From positions 1-38,261 of the forward strand of contig NZ_PDZH01000036.1 in NCBI RefSeq assembly GCF_002735695.1: a DNA stretch of 38,261 nucleotides, written 5' to 3'. The DNA comes from Chitinimonas sp. BJB300 (lineage in GTDB: Bacteria; Pseudomonadota; Gammaproteobacteria; Burkholderiales; Chitinimonadaceae). A program made the translations under genes and the position numbers. This document shows positions 27,484-34,949 of this stretch, piece by piece. Numbering within the stretch: position 1 is the first letter of the stretch; the number at the start of each line of letters is the position of its first letter. The notes beneath the pieces were generated by a model. That model searched no databases. It was not told where the DNA came from and saw only the letters and a list, made by a program, of their open reading frames with translations.

Positions 27484-27830
27484 ATGAGAACCTCCTACCC
27501 CAGTGATATCAGTCGCGAAAAGTTCGACCACATCCGCCCACTGTTAGCAAACGCCCGGAAAAAAGACCAGCCCTCGCCGAATCGACTTGTACGAGTTGTT
27601 TTGCGCCGTCCTCTACCTCCTCAGAACCTGTTTATAGTCTCGCTAGCTAAGGCAAGATAAGGCGGAAACAGCCGAGGAAGCGGAGTTTACAAGTGGTAAA
27701 TGAGCATTTCTAGGGTGTTTTCAACGCCATATTGCCGACGCGCAGCAGACTTTAGACAGGTTCTCAAAAGTGGCTTCTAGTGGCGCATGCTGCCTGCCGA
27801 ATTCCCCTAATGGCGCATCTAACATCGTAA
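27484..27830 (+). pseudogene. IS5-family (IS1031-like) transposase fragment
   Basis: The frame from ATG 27484 reads MRTSYPSDISREKFDHIRPL and continues through LLANARKK, the N-terminus of IS5/IS1031-type transposases. At the run of six A the frame shifts by +1; the continuation RRIDLYELFCAVLYLL is clearly the same protein, so one extra A (or an error) caused it. At 27621 MITE copy 4 interrupts the gene. After it, from 27767, the frame resumes as SGF-stop-WRMLPAEFP-stop-WRI, matching the expected RTGCQWRMLPAEFPKWR. The rest of the transposase, with the DDE residues, is deleted. It is not functional. Confidence 0.85.
27624..27763 (-). repeat. MITE copy 4, nested in the IS5 remnant
   Basis: A 140-bp copy with ends GAACCTGTTTATAG and CTTTAGACAGGTTC, flanked by a perfect TCA duplication (27621-27623 and 27764-27766). 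Removing the element and one TCA restores the transposase frame LYLLKSGF, so the insertion event can be read directly. Confidence 0.93.
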
Positions 27831-27838
27831 ACAGGTTC

Positions 27839-29335
27839 TCATAAGCGGTTACGTGGCTTGAAGAAGGTGTAGTGCTGATAAGGTTCGCTCGCTTGGTAGA
27901 TTGAGGCGGCATGGGCAGGAATGCTGAGTTGGATGCTGGCAGCCTGTACCTTGATATCGGGCGCATTGCCCAGCGCATCTTTGAGGGGCACACCGTCGTA
28001 CCAGTGGGAATAGGGCAACAGCAGCTTTTGTTGCAGCGGCTTGTCGCTTTCATTCACCACCACCAGCGCAGCTTCACCAGGTTGCTCGGTGTGGCGGAGG
28101 AATACCAGCGCGTTATTGCCCGGCAGGCGGTCACCCAGCACAATCACATCACCGTACTGTAGTGCCGGGCTGGTTTGGCGGATAGCGATCAGCTGCTTCA
28201 CCCAACTGCGCTGCGCAGGGTCCCATTCGGCTTCATTCCAGCGCATGGGTCGACGGCAGTCTGGGTCGGCACCACCCTGCATGCCGATCTCCTCACCGTA
28301 GTAAACCAGGGGCACGCCCGGTAAGGTCATTTGCATTAGCAAGGCGGTACGCGCTTTGGCCGCGCTACCCAGGGTGGTAATCAACCGGGGCGTATCGTGG
28401 CTCGATAGCATATTCCACGAGCACAGCAACCCCTTCAAACCATAACCTTCGCGCGCATCGCGCACAGCAGCATTCATCTGCACCGCATCGATCTCACCGG
28501 CCAGCCAAGCCAGCGTGGCGGTGCGATACCAGTAGTTCATCATGCCGTGAAAGCCGCCGGGCGCTTCAAACCAACTGGCTGAGAAACCATTGAGCTCGCC
28601 CAACAGGACGGTATCGGGAAAGTGCTTGGCCACGGCGTTGGCCATTTCCTGCGCAAATGGAATACCCACATCTTGCGCGACGTCGAACCGCCAGTTGTCG
28701 ACGCCCTTAGCCAGCCAATGTTGGACAAGGCTTTTGGGTTGGCGGTACATCACATCGCGCACAGCCGGGTTGGCCAGATTCAACTCCGGCATCATGCCGT
28801 AATCCTGCCAGCACAAGGCATCGCCTTTTGCATCGAAGGTAAACCAGTCTCGCTTGTCCGGGTCCCCCGCTTTGGCCGCCAAAAACCACGGGTGCTGGTC
28901 GGACACATGGTTCAGCACCGCATCCAGCGTCAACGTCATGCCGCGTGCGTGTAAGGCGTCAGTCAAGCGTTTAAGGGCGGGTTCGCCACCAAACATCGGG
29001 TCGATGCTGAAGAAGTCGGTCGCATCGTATTTATGGTTGCTTGGGGCGGTGAAGACCGGCGTGAGATACACACCGGTGATACCAAGGTCAGTGAGATAAT
29101 CGAGTTTATCGGCGATTCCATCCAGGTCGCCCCCGTAGAATTGATTACCCCAGGGTTGTTGCAGCGTTGGTTCATCCCAACCCCGCTTATGCACGCCGGG
29201 AATGGCATAGGCCGGATGCGCCAGTTTCTCTGAACTGGACAGCCCCCCGCCGATTGCGAAGCGTTCTGGGAATATCTGGTACACCACCTGGCTTGCAGTC
29301 TTGCGGGTAAAGGCATCTAGGGCTGCTGTTTTCAT
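27839..29335 (-). CDS. GH13 alpha-glucosidase, maltodextrin glucosidase/neopullulanase-like
   Basis: Cytoplasmic GH13 enzyme (no signal peptide) likely acting on maltodextrins. It has QVVYQIFPERF at the start, then GGDLDGIADKLDYLTDLGITGVYLTPVF, the conserved region DAVLNHVSD, nucleophile Asp218 in VDNWRFDVAQD, acid Glu247 in LLGELNGF, and Asp314 in SSHDTPR. The C-terminal beta domain follows. MalZ and neopullulanases carry an N-terminal CBM34-like domain of about 100 residues; here it is absent and the protein starts at the barrel (498 residues). I use the ATG at 29335. The TGA stop at 27839-27841 is the TCA that borders the IS5 remnant, so the native end may have been altered. yajQ is divergent, 51 bp away. 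Confidence 0.9.
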   Translation of the reverse strand: MKTAALDAFTRKTASQVVYQIFPERFAIGGGLSSSEKLAHPAYAIPGVHKRGWDEPTLQQPWGNQFYGGDLDGIADKLDYLTDLGITGVYLTPVFTAPSNHKYDATDFFSIDPMFGGEPALKRLTDALHARGMTLTLDAVLNHVSDQHPWFLAAKAGDPDKRDWFTFDAKGDALCWQDYGMMPELNLANPAVRDVMYRQPKSLVQHWLAKGVDNWRFDVAQDVGIPFAQEMANAVAKHFPDTVLLGELNGFSASWFEAPGGFHGMMNYWYRTATLAWLAGEIDAVQMNAAVRDAREGYGLKGLLCSWNMLSSHDTPRLITTLGSAAKARTALLMQMTLPGVPLVYYGEEIGMQGGADPDCRRPMRWNEAEWDPAQRSWVKQLIAIRQTSPALQYGDVIVLGDRLPGNNALVFLRHTEQPGEAALVVVNESDKPLQQKLLLPYSHWYDGVPLKDALGNAPDIKVQAASIQLSIPAHAASIYQASEPYQHYTFFKPRNRL

Positions 29336-29386
29336 GGTCCACTCGGGTAAAATGTTCAAATTGTTTTTATTGGGGGAAATCTGATT

Positions 29387-29872
29387 ATGCCGTCATTCGA
29401 CATTGTGTCCGAAGTCAACGAAGTAGAAGTCAAGAACGCGGTTGAGCAAGCCAATAAGGAAGTCGGCAACCGTTTCGACTTCAAAGGCTCGGACGCGCGC
29501 GTCGAGCAGGCCGAGAAGGTGCTGACCGTCTTTGCCGACAATGAGTTTCAACTGGAGCAAGCCAAGGAAATCCTGTTAGGCAAGATGGCTAAGCGGGGTG
29601 TTGATACTCGCTGTCTTGATGAAGGCAAGCTTGAGAAAGTTAGCGGCAACAAGGTTAAGCAGTCCATCACAGTCAAGGTAGGTATTGAAACCGAGCTTGC
29701 CAAGAAAATTGTCCGGGTGATCAAGGATTCCAAGCTGAAAGTGCAAGCAAGCATTCAAGGCGAAGCCGTGCGTGTATCAGGCGCAAAGCGCGACCTATTG
29801 CAAGACACGATCGCCCTGGTGAAGAAGTCGATCGAGGAATTTCCCTTGCAGTACCAAAACTTCCGCGATTGA
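29387..29872 (+). CDS. yajQ: YajQ-family nucleotide-binding protein
   Basis: A 161-residue protein with two related alpha/beta domains. It opens with [21 protein letters not shown], then [13 protein letters not shown], and ends [36 protein letters not shown]...PLQYQNFRD, the family hallmark. YajQ proteins bind c-di-GMP in Xanthomonas and have been linked to phage and virulence gene control; binding here is inferred. GGGGGA lies ~9 nt before the ATG. A GGDEF diguanylate cyclase is encoded 3.5 kb downstream, a possible but unproven link. A strong terminator follows. Confidence 0.95.
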   Translation: MPSFDIVSEVNEVEVKNAVEQANKEVGNRFDFKGSDARVEQAEKVLTVFADNEFQLEQAKEILLGKMAKRGVDTRCLDEGKLEKVSGNKVKQSITVKVGIETELAKKIVRVIKDSKLKVQASIQGEAVRVSGAKRDLLQDTIALVKKSIEEFPLQYQNFRD

Positions 29873-29910
29873 TCGCGAGCGATATAGGTGAAGAAAGCGC
29901 GTTTATAGGT

Positions 29911-29946
29911 AATACCGTTCACTTTAGCCCGTGAACGGTATTTTTC
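29911..29946 (+). terminator. Rho-independent terminator of yajQ
   Basis: A 12-bp stem, AATACCGTTCAC/GTGAACGGTATT, with loop TTTAGCCC, runs into TTTCTTTT. Confidence 0.92.
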
Positions 29947-30246
29947 TTTTCTGAGTCGGATACTGCCCTACCCTAGGTCAATTCACTTCTCGCAGCGGCT
30001 CCAATGGTTGGCAAGGCTCACAAACACCCTAGTTTCACCGTACGTTCCCGAGATGGTCGTCCAGCTCGATCTCATCCTCCACGATGAAGTGAATCCAAAC
30101 ATCGCCAAAAGCACCTTGACACAAGCTCGCCAGCGTCTTGGCGAAGAGCCGATGAGGGCTTGGTGCGAAGTACCGTAGCAGTTCGGCGTCCCTCTTGCGG
30201 GGGCTTTCGAGCAGCACATGAGCCCTGATCACGGCTGCGCAGTAAG
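29947..30246. other. Gene-free stretch with a possible decayed minus-strand frame
   Basis: A minus-strand frame at 30035-30310 reads RDAELLRYFAPSPHRLFAKT and onward in a protein-like way, but its first codons lie in the adjacent MITE and it has no ribosome site. I do not recognise a family. It may be the remnant of a small gene whose start was replaced by the MITE insertion. Confidence 0.4.
30203..30242 (+). repeat. 40-bp repeat (copy B)
   Basis: Matches 13140-13179 at 35 of 40 positions by eye, same orientation, and like that copy lies beside a GAACCTG-type terminus. Probably the end of one family of element. Confidence 0.6.
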
Positions 30247-30386
30247 GAAGCTGTCTAAAGTCTGCTGCGGGTCGGCAATATGGCGTTGAAAACACCCTCG
30301 GAATGCTCATTTACCCTGTGTAAACTCCGCTTCCTCGGCTGTTTTCGCCTTATCTTGCCTTAGCTCGCGAGTCTTTAGACAGGTTC
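30247..30386 (+). repeat. MITE copy 5
   Basis: A 140-bp copy with left end GAAGCTGTCTAAAGTC and right end GTCTTTAGACAGGTTC. TAA lies on the right at 30387-30389 and on the left at 30243-30245, the latter separated by one extra G. A solo terminus of the IS5 type, GTAAACAGGTTC followed by TTA, lies just to the right (30394-30405). Confidence 0.9.
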
Positions 30387-30421
30387 TAAGATTGTAAACA
30401 GGTTCTTAGTATTGCCAGCAC

Positions 30422-31039
30422 TCATCGCTCGATGATTGCGAGCATGCCAAGCGCAATGAACAGCGAGCAGCTCAGGTAGCGGCCGATCTTCATCATTCGA
30501 CCACCCGACGGGGCATTTCTGTGCAGCGGATGGGCGAGCGTGATGCACAGCAAGTCGGCAATCGAGAACAGCAGGTTCGCGCCCGCACCAAGCAGGAACA
30601 ACTGCCAGCCGACGTCAAGCGACGACGACGGATCGACGAACTGCAGCAGGAACGCCATGTAGAACAGTGCGGACTTTGGGTTCAACGCCTCGATGAATGC
30701 GCTCGACACAATCAGGTTCTTGGGAATGCTCGCGGCTGTGCCCGCGTCGGTGTCCGGCCGCGCGCGGAGGCGCTGGATTCCGAGCCAGATCAAGTACGCA
30801 CCACCTGTGATGCGCAGGGCATGGTAAAGCCACGGCGATGTCTTCAGGACGGTCACCGCGCCAACTGCGACGATACAAATCTGGATGAACGCACCGAGGT
30901 GGATGCCGAGCGCTGACAGCACGCCCGCACGGCGGCCATGCTGCAGCGTCAACGACACGGTCTGGAGGAGTGCCGGACCGGGAATGAAGCCGAACCCGAG
31001 GCAGGTGACGACGAAGGCAAGCACCTGGTTGAACGTCAT
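30422..31039 (-). CDS. LysE/RhtB-family exporter
   Basis: A 205-residue inner-membrane protein with about six hydrophobic segments, of the LysE amino-acid exporter superfamily. Marks are the first-helix FGFIPGPALLQTVSLTLQHGRRAGVLSALGIHLGA (family G-x-x-x-x-P-G-P and GxxxGxxxA), YLIWLGIQRLRA in helix 3, and FIEALNPKSALFYMAFLLQF (the NPK motif). Its ATG overlaps the TGA of the radical SAM gene by one base (TGATG), so translation is very likely coupled. Members export basic or neutral amino acids and derivatives; the coupling suggests it exports the radical SAM product. The 3' end lies next to a cluster of mobile-element termini. Confidence 0.92.
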   Translation of the reverse strand: MTFNQVLAFVVTCLGFGFIPGPALLQTVSLTLQHGRRAGVLSALGIHLGAFIQICIVAVGAVTVLKTSPWLYHALRITGGAYLIWLGIQRLRARPDTDAGTAASIPKNLIVSSAFIEALNPKSALFYMAFLLQFVDPSSSLDVGWQLFLLGAGANLLFSIADLLCITLAHPLHRNAPSGGRMMKIGRYLSCSLFIALGMLAIIER

Positions 31040-32628
31040 CAGATGTCGTCACCTATGACGATCCCGAGCCGTGTGCATTCCGTCCGCACACGCTCGCGTG
31101 CCTGCGCAAGCCGGTTCTTGGACAGCGCGGGCATAAAAACGCGGATATAGTCGTCAATAGCCTGCTCCCGGTCGAAGATGTCGATGTTCCGATACTGTTC
31201 GGCCACCTGGGCGCGCAACTCGGCAGGCGCAATTGGCAGGCCGAGGTGGTCCGACAACGTCGCGGCTGATTCCGGATGGGTCAGGTAGTGAAAATCCTTC
31301 GAGCCCGGTTCAGGAGACAACAGTTCGATGTCGGCGCTGACTATCACGTCCTGCCCACGGCAGAGGAACTCGACATAGGTCTGCACGTTTTCCTCGAGCA
31401 GCGCTTCGTTCATGCCCAGATGACCGAGCACGAAGCCAGCCTTGATCGAGATACAGTGATCGCGGGCGTTCTGTAATGCTCGCAGGTTCGATTCGTACAT
31501 GCGCTGCGCGGCTAACGCCGGCTGCTTGTTCTTGAGCGGCTTGTTAAGCGCCTGCAGTGAAAGCGCCGCGCCGGCATCCACGCCTACGAACAGGATCCGG
31601 AATCCGATGTGCCGCATCGCCTTCAGCACCTGCTCCTTCTCCATGCCATCGGCGCGCGCGTAGCCGACAAGGATCGGGCGTTCAGCAGGCTCGAGCGCCT
31701 GCCACCACGGCGGGGGTACCTCCGCCATGTCGAGCATTAACCGCGCGAACGTGAGCGGCAGCTCGTCCGCCGTCACATACAGGTAGTCGTAACCGGCCGA
31801 CCACGCGGCATGAATTGCCTGCCATGCCTGTTCTGCGGGAAGCTCGTTCTTCCACATACCACCGTACTGGATCGAGCAGAACGAGCACGCGTCGTCGCCG
31901 CTGAACTTGATGCAGCCGCGACCAATTTCCACCGGGACCCCTCGCCGCACATGGCGCCCTGTCAGTTGCTGAATGCGGCGGCCAAGGCGGCGAGTGAAGT
32001 TGGCTGAATAGAGCACTGTGTGTGGCAGCGCACGGTCAATCAGCCGATAGTCGATCACGCGATTGACGCCCTCGCGGATCTGCGGATCGGCAACGAGCGC
32101 GCCGTCAAGCCAGCGCACGCATCCGGGATAGATGCCGTCGGGCGCACGGCGCTGCCGCTCCTGCAAATACTGGCCGAGTCCGGCGTAGATTTCGTTGCCA
32201 ATGAAGCCGCAATCGATCAGGGCGTGATGGCGTGACAGGATTTCCTGACTCAGCGCCGAAAAATGATCGTTGCCCATCACGATCAGGATCTCTGGATCCA
32301 GCGCCCTGATCTTCCGCGCCAGCATGATGGCTGCTTCATAGTTCGCAGTGATCGCACTGAGACACACGGCAAGCGTGCGTGGTGCATGATTGCGGATGAC
32401 TTCAACGATTGCGTCAAGCGCATGGACGACACCGTCGATATAGATTGATTCGAGATCCGGCAACGAATCGATATAGGACGCAAGCGACAGGATGCCCAGA
32501 TGCGGAAAATTCGCCCAATCGGTGTGCTGCACGCCTTTCGATACGAATTGGCTGTCCGTCTGGACGGTCCCTATATCGTTGCTGTTGGGTGGATTGATGA
32601 AGAACACGACGGTCCTCAATTCTCTCAT
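31039..32628 (-). CDS. B12-binding-type radical SAM enzyme with atypical cysteine spacing
   Basis: A 529-residue protein with a cobalamin-binding-like Rossmann domain at ~10-155 (FPHLGILSLASYIDS; TLAVCLSAITANYEAAIMLARKIR; ILIVMGNDHFS) and a radical SAM barrel from ~230. The cluster motif GRGC-IKFSGDDA-CSFC has Cys239, Cys248 and Cys251, that is C-x8-C-x2-C rather than the usual C-x3-C-x2-C. Expanded spacing (about C-x7-C) is known to me from the RiPP-maturation radical SAM group with 'RGC..G....C.FCGL', which this resembles in layout. GAGGG lies ~5 nt before the ATG at 32628. It is the first gene of a two-gene operon with the LysE exporter. Flanking MITE and IS3 remnants and a visibly GC-richer codon choice than neighbours suggest transfer. 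The substrate is unknown. Confidence 0.85.
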   Translation of the reverse strand: MRELRTVVFFINPPNSNDIGTVQTDSQFVSKGVQHTDWANFPHLGILSLASYIDSLPDLESIYIDGVVHALDAIVEVIRNHAPRTLAVCLSAITANYEAAIMLARKIRALDPEILIVMGNDHFSALSQEILSRHHALIDCGFIGNEIYAGLGQYLQERQRRAPDGIYPGCVRWLDGALVADPQIREGVNRVIDYRLIDRALPHTVLYSANFTRRLGRRIQQLTGRHVRRGVPVEIGRGCIKFSGDDACSFCSIQYGGMWKNELPAEQAWQAIHAAWSAGYDYLYVTADELPLTFARLMLDMAEVPPPWWQALEPAERPILVGYARADGMEKEQVLKAMRHIGFRILFVGVDAGAALSLQALNKPLKNKQPALAAQRMYESNLRALQNARDHCISIKAGFVLGHLGMNEALLEENVQTYVEFLCRGQDVIVSADIELLSPEPGSKDFHYLTHPESAATLSDHLGLPIAPAELRAQVAEQYRNIDIFDREQAIDDYIRVFMPALSKNRLAQARERVRTECTRLGIVIGDDI

Positions 32629-32774
32629 ATGTCCCTCAATGTATTTTTTCTTAACCTCTTTGCAGTGAGCATGGACAGTTGTCGGAGCTTCACCAAGATT
32701 TGACCATTACAACGGTCGGCACTGATTCCCTGTTTGCAATTTTGGCCTTCATCCAAGATCACGCGTTAGGTGAG

Positions 32775-33137
32775 GTGTGCAATAAGCACCGTGTTGCCCG
32801 CCTGATGCGAGGTGAAGGGCTGCGCCCCTAAACAGACTATCCCCGTCTCCCTGGCCGCTAAGAGGTAGGCCCGCCATCATCGCATCCAATCATTTGGATC
32901 GACAGTTTGAGGTGACCGAACCTAACAAGGTGTGGGTAACGGACATCACCTAACGTTATAAGGACGCATGAAGGCGCATTGATTAAAGCCAAGTATTGAA
33001 CCGCCGCGGTAACTGCCATGAAAACGCCGTGGCAGAAAGCTTCTTTCGGCTATGAAGGCATTAGCGAATCAAGCGGAAGACTTGTGTTGACCGGGTAAGA
33101 AGCACTGCAGGATGTATTCAATTACATCGAGAAATAA
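32775..33137 (+). pseudogene. IS3-family transposase (OrfB) remnant
   Basis: Scattered pieces of an IS3 OrfB integrase in all three frames of the + strand: CNKHRVARLMRGEGLRP (N-terminal part), then LDRQFEVTEPNKVWVTDIT followed in another frame by IRTHEG (first catalytic Asp), then GNCHENAVAESFF (catalytic Glu), then EALQDVFNYIEK. The middle section with the HSDRG Asp is deleted and stops interrupt every piece. It lies between the radical SAM gene and the GGDEF gene and marks the right border of the transferred-looking block. Confidence 0.85.
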
Positions 33138-33410
33138 GCCTATGCGTAAAACCCTTCAACTTAGCTGGAACATTGCCTTAACCTGATCCATGCTTTGACT
33201 ATCGTGGGCTTCATTTAAGAAACAGATAACAACGTCAGCACACTTGCCCGCAGATTACGAAGCGAGTCGGCCGACTCAGAGGCGGCTTAGCCACAATATT
33301 CCGAGCAGTAGAAATTTTAATGGCAGGGTATTCTGGTGCCGTGCATTTTGAGCGCTAGACTGGTTAAGTGGCCTGCATAGATTGGCCTGCAAATCATTGC
33401 GGAGCGAACA
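33138..33410. other. Spacer before the diguanylate cyclase gene
   Basis: No gene seen. The final 15 bases hold the ribosome site GGAG of the GGDEF gene. Confidence 0.5.
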
Positions 33411-34712
33411 GTGAAACAGAGTGGTAGCGAATTCCTATTCCAGCGGCGCGCCTGGGTGCTGGCTCAGACGTTTTTTGTTCAAGACAACCAGCATCAGCTC
33501 ACGCTGCTAGCGCATAAGTACGATTTTGATATGCAGTTCTTCGACCAGATGGTCGAATTCCAACAAGCCGCGATATTCGCCAGTGAGGAAGACCTTCTGG
33601 TGGTCGATCTGGACTGTCTCTACAGCCTGCAAACTGCCGACAACAATCGCACCCTCTTCCTGCGCGACCTCTTCAAGCAGCTGCCCAGCCATCGCGATTA
33701 CGTCTATTTGCAAACCGAAAAACAGAGTGGGCGCTTTTTATTGCAGCAGATGTTGGTCGAATCGAACTGCTTGGCTTATGCAGAAAAACCCATCGCCAAT
33801 GACAAACTGGTCGACAAGCTTTTCAACCTGTTGGCGCAGGCACGCCGCAACATGGCCGGTAAGATCATGCTGGTGGGCACACCCGGGTTGATCGATCTGG
33901 AAGTCATGCAGGAACGCCGTATCCAGGTCATCGAGCATGATGAATTGCAAAGCCTGCAACGTGAAGTAAAGCGGGTACAGCCTGATATCGTGGTGATTGC
34001 CGAGCAACTCTATCGCCGTACCGAATCGATTGTCCGCATTCTCAAACGCAATCTGGAGGCCGACCCCAGCCTCGAAGTATTATTGCTGATCGACAGCACC
34101 GATGATGACTTGTCCCGCAAGGCCGTGATGGACGGGTTTGATGCACTCATGCAGCGCAAGGCCAGCGACATTCTTACTCGCCAGCTCATCAACCGGCTTG
34201 GCAAGATTCGCCTGGCACGCGACTTGATCAGCCGCGACCGCGCCACAGGTCTCTTGAACAAGATCGGCTTCCAACAAGCCGCCAGTGAGGTCATCAAACA
34301 GGCGGAGGTGCAAGGCAAGCCGCTTGGGCTGGCTGTCATCGACATCGACAAGTTCAAAACCATCAACGATACATGGGGGCATTACTTCGGCGACATTGTC
34401 ATCAAGCGCCTATCGTTGCACCTCAGTGGCTATATGGGGGAAGAAGACCTGCTCAGCCGGTTTGGTGGCGAGGAGTTCGTCATGCTGTTCTGGAATTGCA
34501 ACATGGCCGACATGTTGAAACGTCTGGACAAGATGCGGGAGGAATTCAACGCGCTGATTTTCGAAGCGGAGCCGGGGCTGGACAAGCAGTTCAGTTTCAG
34601 TGGCGGCGCTGCCGCCTTCCCCACCTTCAAGACCGAGAACGAACTCTTTTTGCATGCCGATGCCCAGCTATACAAAGCCAAACAAGGCGGCCGTAACCGT
34701 ATCGTCGGCTGA
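33411..34712 (+). CDS. Diguanylate cyclase (GGDEF) with two receiver-like domains
   Basis: A 433-residue predicted cytoplasmic protein that makes c-di-GMP from two GTP. The C-terminal GGDEF domain (~270-430) has DRATGLLNKIGF, IDIDKFKTINDTWGHYFGD (metal site) and the active-site loop FGGEEF at 352-356, so catalysis should be intact. The product-inhibition site (RxxD just before the loop) is not conserved: GEEDLLSR has the Asp but Gly where Arg should be. Residues ~15-145 look like a receiver domain (EDLLVVDLDCL with Asp66/68; AEKPI with the Lys-Pro pair), and ~150-260 a second degenerate one (KIMLVG; PDIVVIAE). The GTG start has GGAG 7 nt upstream. No histidine kinase gene is adjacent. Confidence 0.93.
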   Translation: MKQSGSEFLFQRRAWVLAQTFFVQDNQHQLTLLAHKYDFDMQFFDQMVEFQQAAIFASEEDLLVVDLDCLYSLQTADNNRTLFLRDLFKQLPSHRDYVYLQTEKQSGRFLLQQMLVESNCLAYAEKPIANDKLVDKLFNLLAQARRNMAGKIMLVGTPGLIDLEVMQERRIQVIEHDELQSLQREVKRVQPDIVVIAEQLYRRTESIVRILKRNLEADPSLEVLLLIDSTDDDLSRKAVMDGFDALMQRKASDILTRQLINRLGKIRLARDLISRDRATGLLNKIGFQQAASEVIKQAEVQGKPLGLAVIDIDKFKTINDTWGHYFGDIVIKRLSLHLSGYMGEEDLLSRFGGEEFVMLFWNCNMADMLKRLDKMREEFNALIFEAEPGLDKQFSFSGGAAAFPTFKTENELFLHADAQLYKAKQGGRNRIVG

Positions 34713-34949
34713 ATCCATCACCGTCGTACCACGAACGCACTATCCAATCATCGATGCAGCGATCCTGAAAACCCTTTCAAGGCAGGCAGCCCACGGGTTC
34801 TAAAAACAGGCCGATGCATGTCCCAATACTGGCGAGTAGAATGCGGGCCACCTGCCCGACCCAACGTGGTTGATTCAAGATCGTCGACAAAAAAAACAAT
34901 CATTGACCACTACCAGGGCTTTCATTCTCGTCAGCGGAGTCCCTCCACC

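Larger units (their letters stand above)
27433..27838 (+). mobile_element. Remnant IS5-family element sharing termini with the MITE family
   Basis: Bounded on the left by GAACCTGTCTAAAGTC and on the right by GTAAACAGGTTC, which read as imperfect inverted repeats. Flanks are TAA and TCA, both TNA but not identical, so the two ends may come from different events or a rearrangement. Inside is a much shortened IS5-type transposase reading frame, itself interrupted by MITE copy 4. Confidence 0.75.

Noticed and set aside
27484-27620. Programmed frameshift at the A6 run in the IS5 transposase
   Set aside because: The needed shift is +1 whereas IS-type slippage on A-runs is normally -1, and the gene is otherwise broken; a one-base insertion is simpler.
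30035-30310. 91-codon minus-strand frame that reads protein-like
   Set aside because: Its start lies inside MITE copy 5 and no ribosome site is present; kept only as a comment on the region, not as a gene.
9155-30386. Reading the five 140-bp repeats as a CRISPR array or REP elements
   Set aside because: They are kilobases apart, not regularly spaced, and have terminal inverted repeats with target duplications, which fits a MITE.
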